DNA of 64,000 nt, from assembly GCA_965204165.1 (NCBI GenBank), contig OZ241969.1:4154001-4218000 (forward strand), given 5' to 3'. The DNA comes from VYFG01 sp965204165 (GTDB taxonomy: Bacteria > Pseudomonadota > Gammaproteobacteria > Arenicellales > Poriferihabitantaceae). The notes under the pieces were generated by a model, which was not told the origin of the DNA, made no database searches, and worked only from the letters and a program-made list of their open reading frames with translations. Positions 43,508 through 52,110 of the stretch are shown one piece after another (position 1 is the first letter of the stretch; each line of letters begins with the position of its first letter). The translations under genes and the position numbers were made by a program.

Positions 43508-44434
43508 ATGCGACGTGCAAAGGTTCTTTCCCTGTTTTCCATCATGCAGCAGTACCCAACCAAGATGGATGCTGTGCAGTATTTCGAGAGCATCCGGTGG
43601 GGCGACCACACTGTTTGCACGAAATGCGGCTGCGACACCAAGATCACCCCTCAAACCAAGTTCCCGGGCCGCTACTGGTGCGGCGAGTGCCGGGGCTATT
43701 TCACGGCCCTGACCGGCACCCCGATGGAGTACGGCAAGGTTGATCCGCGCAAGTGGATTTTCGCGGCTTACCTGCTGATGACGGCCCGCAAGGGGATCTC
43801 CGCCATGCAGCTCTCCAAGGAGCTGGAAGTGCATTACTCGACCGCTTGGTACATGCTCCACCGCATCCGCATGGCTTGCGGCGACAACATGGAAGCCCTG
43901 TACGACGAGGTGGAAATGGACGCCACATACCTGGGCGGGAAGGAATCGAACAAGCACGAGAGCAAACGCATGAATGCCGGTCGCGGCACAGTCGGCAAAC
44001 AGGCCGTCATGGGCGTGAGACAGCGCGGTGGCCGCACCAGGGCCGTGGCCGTCGATGTCGAGAACTCCGAAACCGTCCTGTGGCTGGCAGAGGAACTCGT
44101 TGACCCGGACGCCACGATCTACTCCGACGAGGCGGCTGCTTACAACATCCTCGGACGCAGCGGCTACCGCCACAAGAGGGTCAATCACTCCGCCAGGGAG
44201 TATGTCAACGAACAGGCCAGCACGAATGGGGTGGAGTCGGTATGGGCCGTTCTCAAGCGCGGATACAACGGCGTCTACCACAACTGGAGCAAGAAGCATT
44301 GCCAGAAGTACATCGACGAATTTGTCTTCCGGCTGAATGAGGGGAACTGCGAGCGGGACACCCAGGACCGGCTGGACGACCTGTTCCGCGGGATGGCTGG
44401 CAAGACCATCACCTACGCCGCACTGACGGCGTAA
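43508..44434 (+). CDS. IS1595-family (ISXO2-like) transposase
   Basis: A 308-residue transposase. The N-terminal zinc ribbon is CTKCGCD with YWCGECRGYF about 20 residues on. The ISXO2-like DDE domain shows DEVEMDATYLGGKE (first Asp), ATIYSDEAAAYN (second Asp) and NGVESVWAVLKRGYNGVYH (Glu and the typical tail). The frame is complete and starts 46 bases inside the left repeat. It is followed 4 bases later by the methyltransferase gene, so they share a transcript. Confidence 0.93.
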   Translation: MRRAKVLSLFSIMQQYPTKMDAVQYFESIRWGDHTVCTKCGCDTKITPQTKFPGRYWCGECRGYFTALTGTPMEYGKVDPRKWIFAAYLLMTARKGISAMQLSKELEVHYSTAWYMLHRIRMACGDNMEALYDEVEMDATYLGGKESNKHESKRMNAGRGTVGKQAVMGVRQRGGRTRAVAVDVENSETVLWLAEELVDPDATIYSDEAAAYNILGRSGYRHKRVNHSAREYVNEQASTNGVESVWAVLKRGYNGVYHNWSKKHCQKYIDEFVFRLNEGNCERDTQDRLDDLFRGMAGKTITYAALTA

Positions 44435-44438
44435 GGTC

Positions 44439-45071
44439 ATGCCAAATCCCGCTGCTGATCTTTCAAGCAGCTTGGAGGGTCAGACATTCGGCACTGTCCT
44501 CGCCGATCCGCCTTGGCGATTTGCAAACCGAACCGGCAAAGTGGCCCCGGAGCACCGCCGCCTGTCGCGATACGGAACGCTGTCTTTCGAGGAAATAGCA
44601 ACGCTCCCGGTGGGCGACCACATGGACAATGCGGCTCACTGCTACCTGTGGGTGCCGAACGCGCTTTTGCCCCACGGCTTGGCGACCCTGGCGGCATGGG
44701 GGTTCGAGTACAAGACCAACCTTGTCTGGCACAAGGTGAGAAAAGACGGCGGGTCCGATGGTCGCGGCGTCGGTTTCTACTTCCGCAATGTGACGGAGAT
44801 CGTCCTGTTCGGCGTCCGAGGCAAGAACGCCCGGACCCTTGCGCCCGGTCGCAGCCAGGTGAACCTCATTGCCAGTCGCAAACGTGAGCACTCACGCAAG
44901 CCAGACGAGCAATATGACCTGATCGAGAGTTGCAGCTGGGGACCGTATCTGGAATTGTTCGGGCGCGGCCAGCGCGAGGGGTGGACTGTATGGGGAAATC
45001 AGGCTGATTCGGAGTACAAGCCGGACTGGCCGACCTATCCGTACAACTCCGCATTGGTGGCCGCACCATGA
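44439..45071 (+). CDS. MT-A70-family DNA adenine N6-methyltransferase
   Basis: A 210-residue methyltransferase. TFGTVLADPPWRF contains the DPPW catalytic motif (23-26) of MT-A70 proteins, followed by the family blocks YGTLSFEEIATLPV, CYLWVPNALLPHGLATLAAWGF and NVTEIVLFGVRGK. The C-terminus has the SAM-binding-type block PYLELFGRG. Bacterial MT-A70 proteins methylate adenine at N6 and some, such as the MunI methylase, belong to restriction-modification systems. The stop overlaps the next start (ATGA), coupling it to the endonuclease it should protect against. Confidence 0.9.
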   Translation: MPNPAADLSSSLEGQTFGTVLADPPWRFANRTGKVAPEHRRLSRYGTLSFEEIATLPVGDHMDNAAHCYLWVPNALLPHGLATLAAWGFEYKTNLVWHKVRKDGGSDGRGVGFYFRNVTEIVLFGVRGKNARTLAPGRSQVNLIASRKREHSRKPDEQYDLIESCSWGPYLELFGRGQREGWTVWGNQADSEYKPDWPTYPYNSALVAAP

Positions 45072-45775
45072 GCGCAGACGATCCGGCGCTATTCGATGGC
45101 CTGTTTCCCGTGGGCGTGACAGACAAATTCGAGATACATAGCTACCGGAACGCTGCGACGGTCCTGCACCAGAATTTCCCGGATCAGTTCGCGCAGATTG
45201 TCAATGCCCTCGATGCGTTCAGGATCACAACCCATATGATCCGGTATCCCGGCGGAAACAAGGGACTAATTGCCGAATACGTCGAGCGGCTGTTGCCGTC
45301 CGACCAGTGGAGGGAGACGCGGATAACGGCTGATCTGCACGTCAAGCTGCTGCCCCCGAAGGGCAAGGCGATACTACGCGAGTACACCCGCTCCGGCTAT
45401 CTGGACGGCCACCGTATCGACTTCGTGAACGGTAAGGTCGCCTTGGATTTCGAGTGGAACAGCAAGGATCAGACGTATGACCGGGACCTGTACGCCTTTT
45501 CGGCTTTTCATGCTGCCGGGGCGATTGATGTGGGCGTCCTGCTGACCCGGGGAGTTAGCCTCGACATTGGATTTTTCCGCAGCTTGGGTAATGTTCTGGA
45601 CAAGCAAGGGAATGAAGGGAAGGGGCCGGTCTACAAGAAATTCGGAGCATCCACGACCGGTATGAACAAGTTGCTCTACAGACTGGATGCGGGGCGCAAT
45701 GGCGGATGCCCCGTTCTCGCCCTGGGAATCAAGCCTCAGTGCGTAATCGACTACAATCCCGACCAATCAAACTGA
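45068..45775 (+). CDS. BglII/BstYI-family type II restriction endonuclease
   Basis: A 235-residue protein resembling BglII and BstYI, which are 223 and 203 residues long. The probable catalytic region is HRIDFVNGKVALDFEWNSKD, with Asp118 and Glu129 followed by Asn131 as a variant of the PD-(D/E)xK motif (BglII itself uses E-x-Q). Flanking blocks LDFEWNSKDQTYDRDLYAF and AIDVGVLLTRG are typical of this endonuclease family. BglII-group enzymes cut GATC-containing sites, so a site of that sort is expected here. It is translationally coupled to the methyltransferase. Confidence 0.85.
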   Translation: MSADDPALFDGLFPVGVTDKFEIHSYRNAATVLHQNFPDQFAQIVNALDAFRITTHMIRYPGGNKGLIAEYVERLLPSDQWRETRITADLHVKLLPPKGKAILREYTRSGYLDGHRIDFVNGKVALDFEWNSKDQTYDRDLYAFSAFHAAGAIDVGVLLTRGVSLDIGFFRSLGNVLDKQGNEGKGPVYKKFGASTTGMNKLLYRLDAGRNGGCPVLALGIKPQCVIDYNPDQSN

Positions 45776-45787
45776 CGAGGTGGAACC

Positions 45788-45973
45788 ATGACTGGCGAAT
45801 CTGACAACCCGACCCGAAAGGCTGCCGAGGCCCTGTTGGGCATGGGTATCGACCCGAAGAAGAACAAGCCGGCAGTGCCGGCCCCGACCAAGGAGGATCT
45901 GAACAGGAAGTTTCGGCTGGATTTCAGCAGATCGGGCAAGCCGAAGATGACTGAAGTAGAACCTGATTCGTGA
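45788..45973 (+). CDS. Small hydrophilic protein of the IS1595 cargo
   Basis: 61 residues, starting 12 bases after the endonuclease gene with a GAGGTGG ribosome-binding site just upstream of its ATG. The sequence is charged (KAAEALLGMGIDPKKNKP, then EDLNRKFRLDFSRSGKPK) with no recognised domain. Its stop overlaps the GTG start of the next gene. Control proteins of restriction systems are of similar size, but no helix-turn-helix is visible. Confidence 0.65.
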   Translation: MTGESDNPTRKAAEALLGMGIDPKKNKPAVPAPTKEDLNRKFRLDFSRSGKPKMTEVEPDS

Positions 45974-46248
45974 TCAGGAAGATGGAGGATGTTCCTCGGC
46001 CTCAGCAGATTCCAGAGCGGCGCGAACACGAGCATTCAGAGCATCCAATTCGTCTGGTGTCAGGCGTGGCGGCGGAACTGGATGCATCTTCAGGGTCAGT
46101 GGTCTTGAACCTTCGGGATGACGTGAATCACAAGAGCTGGGCGTACAGCCTTTCGCCTCCGGCTGCCGCTCGGCTGGGGAAGATGCTGACGCATGAGGTT
46201 CAGCGGTATCTCTATGGGGATGATCGTTCATCGTCTGACTCGGATTGA
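45970..46248 (+). CDS. Small protein of the IS1595 cargo, unknown function
   Basis: 92 residues from a GTG start that overlaps the previous stop (GTGA); an ATG at 45982 is an alternative. The part SGSVVLNLRDDVNHKSWAY, then LSPPAAARLGKMLTHEVQRYL, looks like a beta strand pair followed by a helix and is unlike noncoding sequence. A minus-strand frame over the same bases was judged the weaker candidate. No function can be assigned. Confidence 0.6.
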   Translation: MIRKMEDVPRPQQIPERREHEHSEHPIRLVSGVAAELDASSGSVVLNLRDDVNHKSWAYSLSPPAAARLGKMLTHEVQRYLYGDDRSSSDSD

Positions 46249-46269
46249 TGGCTACGGGGAGATAATACC

Positions 46270-46572
46270 ATGTCCCCGGCAAACACCCCCAGTTCCCGCG
46301 AGCGGGAGACCATCGGTCTGCTGGCCGACGACATTCGCCGGGAACAGGCGACCCTCCGGCAACTCCGCAAGACCTACCACGCCAACGTGCTGGAACGCTG
46401 CCTGTCGTCGCTGGGCCAGTCGGACACGCCCAACCCGTTCACGCACGATGAGCTGCTGGCCGAGATGGAGGGAATTAGGAATACCAACCCGGAAGTGGTC
46501 GGTCAGCTGTTCTGGACTGTCATGGTCCAGACGCGCTGGTACCTCAAGGCGTTCGGGTCGCTGGCGTCCTGA
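46270..46572 (+). CDS. Small helical protein of the IS1595 cargo, unknown function
   Basis: 100 residues, predicted mostly helical (RERETIGLLADDIRREQATL, then LRQLRKTYHANVLERCL). Its stop TGA overlaps the first base of the right inverted repeat, so the cargo fills the element completely. It is co-directional with the transposase. The family is not recognised; a role in transposition or restriction control is possible but unsupported. Confidence 0.65.
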   Translation: MSPANTPSSRERETIGLLADDIRREQATLRQLRKTYHANVLERCLSSLGQSDTPNPFTHDELLAEMEGIRNTNPEVVGQLFWTVMVQTRWYLKAFGSLAS

Positions 46573-46607
46573 TCTCCCTATCTTGTCAACTCTCCCCGAT
46601 AATTCCC
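46572..46607 (+). repeat. Right terminal inverted repeat, 36 bp
   Basis: Perfect reverse complement of 43426-43461. It is followed by the 8-bp duplication CTCGTTTT at 46608-46615. Confidence 0.95.
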
Positions 46608-46615
46608 CTCGTTTT
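46608..46615 (+). repeat. 8-bp target-site duplication, right copy (IS1595 transposon)
   Basis: CTCGTTTT, identical to 43418-43425, directly after the right repeat. Confidence 0.95.
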
Positions 46616-47387
46616 CGTCCGCCATCACGGCAGTGCGGGCCTCACCGCCTTCCTTCCACTGTTCCGCCATCCAGGCCAGGTCATCGATCAGGAGATCCGT
46701 TGCAGTCTGCAGGTACGCAACTCGACGCTCGCAGTTTCCACCGGTGCAGTTTGCGGGATCGAAATCCGTGGCCGGGCGGTTGCCGGCGCCGGGTCCGGTA
46801 CCGTTCAGGTCCTGGCCCCAAAGTAGAAATTCCACGGCGTGGTATCCGGTTGCCACGTTGGCCTCATTTCCGTCGGCTTCATGCAGAGACTCCTCCAACA
46901 ATGCCTTGGTGATCTGGCCGGCGTCGATGGTTTCTCCGGACATCACCAGGCTGGCATTTGAGACAACGTTGGCGGTATAGAGGGCGTTTTCATCCGACTC
47001 GGTGCCATAACTGCCCGCGTCGGTATAATCGATCAGCCCTTCATCCAGGGGCCATGCGTTTACCTTGCCTTCCCAGTCGTCGACAATGGCGTTCCCGAAG
47101 CGGTAGACCTCGGTCTGCATGTAAGGCACACGACTATCACGCCATGCCTGACGCGCTGCCTCCAAAGTATCTTCGGACGGCGATGCAACGAGGGCATCCA
47201 CCGCGGTTTTCAGTTGCCGGGCGGTTGCCAGAGAATCCTCATACCCGGCAAGGGCGATATCCGCATAGTTCTCCAAAACCGGCATCATGTGTTTGCCGGC
47301 CTGCGCGGTGCCGGCGAAACCCACAATCCCGGCAAGTGCGATCCCGGCCGTAGACGTTAGTACCGTGCTTGTCTGCATTATCTTCAT
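46608..47387 (-). pseudogene. Imelysin-family protein (first copy), N-terminal part
   Basis: The first 780 bases (including the duplicated eight) of the interrupted imelysin. It has a signal peptide (STAGIALAGIVGFAGTAQA) and the family motif GxHxxE as GYHAVEFLLWGQDLNGTGPG; other blocks are ARQAWRDSRVPYMQTEVYRF and VNAWPLDEGLIDYTDAG. The frame enters the transposon after MADENEG. The intact protein would be about 430 residues, normal for the family, and periplasmic. It is the first gene of the imelysin/di-haem operon. Confidence 0.9.
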
Positions 47388-48626
47388 ATGAACCTCTTTT
47401 CAACCTCATGGGAAAGTAAGTGGAATCGGCCACCAAATCGAAAAAAACCTCGCGGCACTACCATGCATGGCATGTGATCTGACTTAAAACCTGACCGGCA
47501 AGGTGGCCATGATCAGAATACCGACGTTCCATAGATGAACATGCCGCGACCTTCATCTCAATCGAACCCGACACCCTCTGGCACAGCACCAATACACATG
47601 CCGTCAACGTCCTTGCCGGTTTTCGTATTTTGCACAGTGTGGCTGGCTCAAATGGCTGTCAAATTTTCTTAATCATATTCAATATTATAATAATAATCAA
47701 TCTTATTCGTATTTAACAGTAATACCCAATGACAAGTCAATAGCTGTTGATCTGGCTGTTGGGCTGGCGTGCGGAAGTGCCCCAACGACGCTCGGGCCTT
47801 CTAAGACTGCTGCGCAGGCATACGGAGCACAGTCCACCGCATTACTCTGCACGCGTGGCAGTGCGGTCGGCGGGGATCTTCGTATGGCCGGTTTGCCCAC
47901 AATTCGGACAGGGCATCCATAGTCCCTGTGAACAGCCCCGGGTGCGGATGTCTATTCTTCGACACGTTTAGTGAACGTCTGGCGGTAAGAAGAAGATAAG
48001 CAACAGCTGGAGGAAGAGATTGCTTCGGGACCAACGCGTCCATGCCCTGGTGATAAATTTGCCGCAATTTACTGATCCAAGCCCATTACCATGATCAGCC
48101 AGGACCACGTGGTCCCGGGAGCAGAATTCTTGCAGATTCGTAACCTGTCCGGGCAGTTGGCTGGCGAATCGACGAATTCGCCGATCACACCAGGCCCTGG
48201 TCTGGACCTGACAGGTCCATCCTCAATCAGATCCGGTACAGGTCCGGTGTCAGCATGAAAATAACCCGGCGCGGTACTGGAATTACCTTGTTTCCATCAC
48301 ATCGAGGGACACAACAGCATCCGCCGTTGCTGTGGCCATGTATCGTCAGACAACCACTACAGTTCTGGCGTGATCCACGCGTCCAATGCGGGTTCGGTGC
48401 AGGCACCAAGCCAATTGGCAATCAGTGAATCGGGGCGGGGCACTTCCGGTGGTCATCACAGGTCACCCCACCCGTTGGGACAATTGGTCAGGAAAAATCT
48501 TGACCGAAGGCAGTCACGGCCAGGGCATCACAGGAATGGCTTGCCACGAGGAGAAGAGCATGCCAATGCGGCAACACGGCAATTTATCCCGAACACCGCT
48601 CTACAGCGAATGGGCGGGTATTCCGG
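47388..48626. other. Long intergenic region, 1.2 kb, no confident gene
   Basis: It separates the imelysin operon from fur. An AT-rich stretch at 47640-47720 holds a Fur-box-like site; the rest has several short frames, none with family features. A 39-residue segment on the minus strand near 47825-47935 (around ELWANRPYEDPRRPHCHA) has a His/Cys-rich look that could be a transposase remnant, but I cannot support this. Confidence 0.4.
47686..47704 (+). promoter_or_regulatory. Fur-box-like site upstream of the imelysin operon
   Basis: TATAATAATAATCAATCTT matches the 19-bp Fur consensus GATAATGATAATCATTATC at 14 of 19 positions and sits in an AT-rich island. It lies about 300 bases upstream of the imelysin start, which implies a long leader. 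Confidence 0.5.
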
Positions 48627-49076
48627 CTACTGAGAAGACTCGTGGCAGTTACTGCATAGTCCATAAAGCGTCAATGAGTGGTCCTGCAGGTCGAATTCAT
48701 GATTTTCAGCCACCTTTTGCTGCAGTGACTCAATTTCCCGATTCACGAATTCGATCACAAGGCCGCATTTCATACAAACCATGTGATCATGGTGCGCGGC
48801 GTCATTCAGCTCGAAGACCGACTTGTCTCCCTCAAACTGGTGACGGACCACTAGCCCGGCTTCCACGAACTGGGCCAAGACGCGGTAGACAGTCGCGAGA
48901 CCCACGGGATCACTATCCTTCAAGACCTCGCGATACACATCCTCCGCTGACATGTGCCGGTTGTCGCTTGCTTCAAGGACCGAGAGAACCTTCAGTCTGG
49001 GCAGTGTGGTCTTCAGCCCGGCCTTGTGCAGATCACCGGTAAGACCTTCGGACTTTTCTTCAGAAGTGGGGGGCAC
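48627..49076 (-). CDS. fur: Ferric uptake regulator
   Basis: A 149-residue Fur-family repressor. The DNA-binding half has GLKTTLPRLKVLSVLEAS and HMSAEDVYREVLKDSDPVGLATVYRVL, the classical Fur winged-helix blocks. The dimerisation half carries the metal sites: HHDHMVCMKCG (His-rich with a CxxC pair) and LCSNCH near the end. The start is a GTG at 49076. With Fe2+ it would repress iron-uptake genes; several Fur-box-like sites lie in front of genes in this window. Bfd and bacterioferritin are encoded next to it. Confidence 0.93.
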   Translation of the reverse strand: MPPTSEEKSEGLTGDLHKAGLKTTLPRLKVLSVLEASDNRHMSAEDVYREVLKDSDPVGLATVYRVLAQFVEAGLVVRHQFEGDKSVFELNDAAHHDHMVCMKCGLVIEFVNREIESLQQKVAENHEFDLQDHSLTLYGLCSNCHESSQ

Positions 49077-49245
49077 TGTGATGGGAAATCTGGTTGGGGA
49101 GAGTGCAGCAACTCAATGCCGCCTGGTCACAAACCACGAGGCGGCTTCTACTGTCGGACAGTGGAAGTATACGATCTTACCCCAAGTCAGGCACCCCTGT
49201 TGCCGGGACATGATGACGATTCCTTTCGTAGCGGGAAGTTCCGGA

Positions 49246-49485
49246 TCAGGCCAGGGCTGCTGCGATCCTGATTTCCGCCGGGGGTTCATACTGCGCCATT
49301 GCATCACAAGGCAGATCGCGTGCCAGCGCTTCGGAGAGGCACTCTCTTGCGGACTCCAGGCAGATACCGCATCCCGTGCCGACACCCAGGCACTTGCGCA
49401 AGCATGACAGGGAGGTAACATCCCCGCGTTCCACGGCGTCCTTGATCTCGTGGTTGCTGACGGATTTGCAGATGCAGACGTACAT
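49246..49485 (-). CDS. bfd: Bacterioferritin-associated ferredoxin
   Basis: A 79-residue [2Fe-2S] protein. The cluster cysteines are seen as YVCICKSVSNHEIKDAV (C-x-C) and CLGVGTGCGICLESARECL (C-x-x-C), the BFD-like arrangement. I start at the ATG at 49485 (MYVCICK); the open frame upstream to 49665 is not family-like. Bfd reduces the iron core of bacterioferritin to release Fe2+. The C-terminal tail (about 15 residues) is longer than in E. coli. It lies between fur and bfr on the same strand. Confidence 0.9.
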   Translation of the reverse strand: MYVCICKSVSNHEIKDAVERGDVTSLSCLRKCLGVGTGCGICLESARECLSEALARDLPCDAMAQYEPPAEIRIAAALA

Positions 49486-50141
49486 GCTCCAGAGTTCGGT
49501 AATTGCAAATCGGAGTATAAATGAGAATTGATCCGCTTGCAAAGCCCCCAGAACAGATTGTCGACCTGATATGAATATCTCCACTATTTTACGAAGGGAA
49601 TCAATAGTTTGAAAGCTGGAATCCGGTATAGGAAGCCAGTCAGTCAAGCCCTGGGCGTTCAGCAAGTTGATCCAAGCAGTGTCCGAGCGCGTCCTGAGAC
49701 CAACCGGGAGAACTGATCCCCCGCAGGATCACCCCACAAGATAGCAGGCCAGCCCGCATACGGTCATGGCATTCGTCTAACACATACTGAAAATATCCGT
49801 CTCCAAGCAGATTATCCCGGAGAATCCGGTCCCCGGGATCAAAGCATCCGGCAGACCGATGGATATTTGTGAGGATATGGATGATGTCTGAAAGAATGCC
49901 CTGCCCCGTCAGAGACTGATGCCGATGACCTCCGAATGACCAGGGACACATTGCACCAGCCCCTGGAGCGCGTCATTCTCACTATCCACCAGATGTCAGT
50001 ACGGGAATTCCCGCCAGTTGCCGAACCGGCTCACTGGACAGTCGACTGGTCCATGGTGAGGCATCGGGGAGTAAACTGCCCGCCGGCGATCAGCCAACCG
50101 GGGTGAAAAACGAAGTTTTCGCTTTAATTCGGCAGCGTTTC
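49486..50141. other. Intergenic, 656 bp, between bfr and bfd
   Basis: A frame on the minus strand (49640-49951, 103 codons) spans half of it but has no recognisable family and irregular composition, so I do not call it. No RNA gene or clear terminator was found. Degenerate short repeats of purine-rich sequence give nothing definite. Confidence 0.35.
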
Positions 50142-50624
50142 TCAGGCTTCGGCACCGGGTGCCATTTGTGACTGCTGATAATTTTGCAGTCCCACCCTGT
50201 CGATCAGCTCCAACTGGGTTTCCAGCCAATCGATATGCTCTTCCTCGGATTCCAGGATGGATTCGAATAGCTCCCTGGAAACATAATCCCCGAGTTTTTC
50301 ACAGTCCGCGATAGCCTCCTTCAGATCCGGGTGCGCTTTCATTTCCATTTTCAGATCGCATTCCAGTATCTCTCGAGTATCCTGACCTATCATGAGTTTT
50401 CCGAGGTCCTGCAGATTCGGAAGACCTTCCAGGAAGAGAATCCGTTCGATGAGACGGTCGGCGTGCTTCATCTCGTCAACGGACTCATGGTATTCATGCT
50501 CACCCAGGGCGACCAGGCCCCAATCCTTCAGCATCCGCGCATGGAGGAAATACTGGTTGATTGCCGTCAGTTCGTTTTTCAGAACCTTATTCAGGTGCTT
50601 GATGACTGTTTCATCCCCTTTCAT
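50142..50624 (-). CDS. bfr: Bacterioferritin
   Basis: A 160-residue ferritin-like protein close to E. coli Bfr over its length. It opens with MKGDETVIKHLNKVLKNELT and has the ferroxidase ligands in NELTAINQYFLHAR, EYHESVDEMKHADRLIERI and ESEEEHIDWLE. Met52 in DEMKHAD is the residue that binds haem at the dimer interface. It stores iron as a mineral in a 24-subunit shell; Bfd encoded downstream would help release it. Confidence 0.95.
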   Translation of the reverse strand: MKGDETVIKHLNKVLKNELTAINQYFLHARMLKDWGLVALGEHEYHESVDEMKHADRLIERILFLEGLPNLQDLGKLMIGQDTREILECDLKMEMKAHPDLKEAIADCEKLGDYVSRELFESILESEEEHIDWLETQLELIDRVGLQNYQQSQMAPGAEA

Positions 50625-50913
50625 ATTGATTTCTCTACCGTTGGGGCAAGCGGCAATTCAATTGCCATTGCCACTGTTGTTGGAACAGTTCTCAAGGGTA
50701 ACAAAGACGTGATTCATTTACAAGTGATTGATTTTAAACATAATAATATTGCTTCTGATTCTCGTTCCATCCAGCGCCGCATCATTTCCCATATGCACTC
50801 CAGAGTGGTTTACGTAATGTTTCCGCTCCCGGGCACAAATCGGCCCAGATGTTCTTCATGTCGAGAAATTCACCATGTCCGGGTGCAGTTCAGGAGCGGG
50901 ATTTTCCTGCGGG

Positions 50914-52110
50914 CTATTCTGCCGGTAACAGATGCTCGTAGCGCCGGTCTGTCAGCGTACTGAGAAACGCTGCCAGCGCATCAATGCGTCGATTGTCCAA
51001 TGCCGGCCCGTACTCCAGTTCCTCCAGTGACAGGTTGGCACTCACTTCCGGAGTTCCCCATGGTTCACCGGTTTCCGGATTGGTCTGTGCCGACTCAGCC
51101 TTGCTGTTGTATTTATTGTAGAACACGATAGTGGTGCGGAGATTCTTGAACACGCCGTTATGCATGTAGGGGCCTGTCACGGCAACGTTACGCAGGGTCG
51201 GCACCTTGAATTTTCCATTCTGTGCGGGGTCAGAGACCGCCGGGTTATCCAGCAATCCATGATCCAGGTGACCCGGTGCCATACCATTGACCGCCCTGAC
51301 TTCATGATTCACGGGAATGCCGATATTGTGATAGGTGTAGTCGGAGAAGGTTTCGTCCGGAGCGACCTGGGAAGTCCGGAGTTGGTGACACAAGTTACAG
51401 TTGGTAAATTGCTGGGAGAAGAACAACAGCCGACCCAGTTCCTCTTGGTCAGTGAACTCCACTTCCCCCCGCAGCATGCGGTCATACTTTGATTCGAAGG
51501 GCGAGAACTCGTCGATCTGTTCGAATACGGCGATGCTCTCGCGCAAAGCTTCAAAGGTGGCATCGATGTCCGCAAGTATGTCTTGTCCGTACAATTTTTC
51601 GAATGCGGCCACATAGGCCTTGTTTTCCGTGATCCGGGCCACCACCGAAGCCTTGTCCGGCATGGCCATCTCTACAGGATTCAGCAGTGGCATACCTGCC
51701 TGGCCATGAAGATCCGGTTCACGACCATCCAGAAACTGTCCGCCAACAAATTCGCCGTCATCCCGTTGATGAAATGGGGGAGTAAATCGCGCATACATGG
51801 CGGTGGGGGTGTTTCGGTCGCCAAGCGACCTGCCGTCATCGCCCAGGGAAACCGCCTTGCCGGTGGCGGTCTCCCTCGGATCAGTGAACGCAAATTCAGG
51901 ATGATGGCAGGTGGCACAGGACTGGGTACGGTTCAGCGACAGATTGGTATCGAAGAAAAGGGCCATTCCAAGTGCCGCCTTGTTGTCGGAAGGAGGTGGT
52001 GCATCTCCCTGAGCCGATCCGGCGAATATACATACAAGTACCGGCAGCAAACCCAACAGGACGACATGCCGGCAGACGCCGAATCCATCTCGACCACTTT
52101 CTTCGGCCAT
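50914..52110 (-). CDS. Di-haem cytochrome c peroxidase family protein
   Basis: A 398-residue exported di-haem protein of the bacterial cytochrome c peroxidase/MauG superfamily. A signal peptide (HVVLLGLLPVLVCIFAGSAQG) precedes CATCHHPEFAFTD (first haem) and CNLCHQLRTSQ (second haem). The later block KVPTLRNVAVTGPYMHNGVF is characteristic and includes the distal-ligand region. The frame is open to 52230, but a Fur-box-like site covers that start, so I use the ATG at 52110. It reduces peroxide or carries out MauG-like oxidation in the periplasm; the Fur box suggests an iron-linked role. Confidence 0.85.
   Translation of the reverse strand: MAEESGRDGFGVCRHVVLLGLLPVLVCIFAGSAQGDAPPPSDNKAALGMALFFDTNLSLNRTQSCATCHHPEFAFTDPRETATGKAVSLGDDGRSLGDRNTPTAMYARFTPPFHQRDDGEFVGGQFLDGREPDLHGQAGMPLLNPVEMAMPDKASVVARITENKAYVAAFEKLYGQDILADIDATFEALRESIAVFEQIDEFSPFESKYDRMLRGEVEFTDQEELGRLLFFSQQFTNCNLCHQLRTSQVAPDETFSDYTYHNIGIPVNHEVRAVNGMAPGHLDHGLLDNPAVSDPAQNGKFKVPTLRNVAVTGPYMHNGVFKNLRTTIVFYNKYNSKAESAQTNPETGEPWGTPEVSANLSLEELEYGPALDNRRIDALAAFLSTLTDRRYEHLLPAE

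Larger units (their letters stand above)
43426..46607 (+). mobile_element. IS1595-family transposon carrying a restriction-modification cassette
   Basis: A 3182-bp element with perfect 36-bp terminal inverted repeats (43426-43461 and 46572-46607, both read inwards from GGGAATTATC) and an 8-bp target duplication. It carries, all on the plus strand and tightly packed, an ISXO2-like transposase, an MT-A70 methyltransferase, a BglII-like endonuclease and three small genes that run right up to the right repeat. Transposase-only IS1595 elements are about 1 kb, so the other genes are cargo. The perfect ends and intact frames suggest recent movement. Confidence 0.93.

Noticed and set aside
45974..46282. 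Minus-strand frame opposite the second small cargo gene
   Set aside because: Part of it looks helical, but it is antisense to an operon of overlapping plus-strand genes; the plus-strand frame fits better.
47801..48067. Minus-strand frame with a His/Cys-rich segment between the imelysin operon and fur
   Set aside because: It could be a decayed transposase, but no defined motif or inverted repeats support this.
49640..49951. 103-codon minus-strand frame between bfr and bfd
   Set aside because: No recognisable family, no clear ribosome-binding site, and no supporting context.
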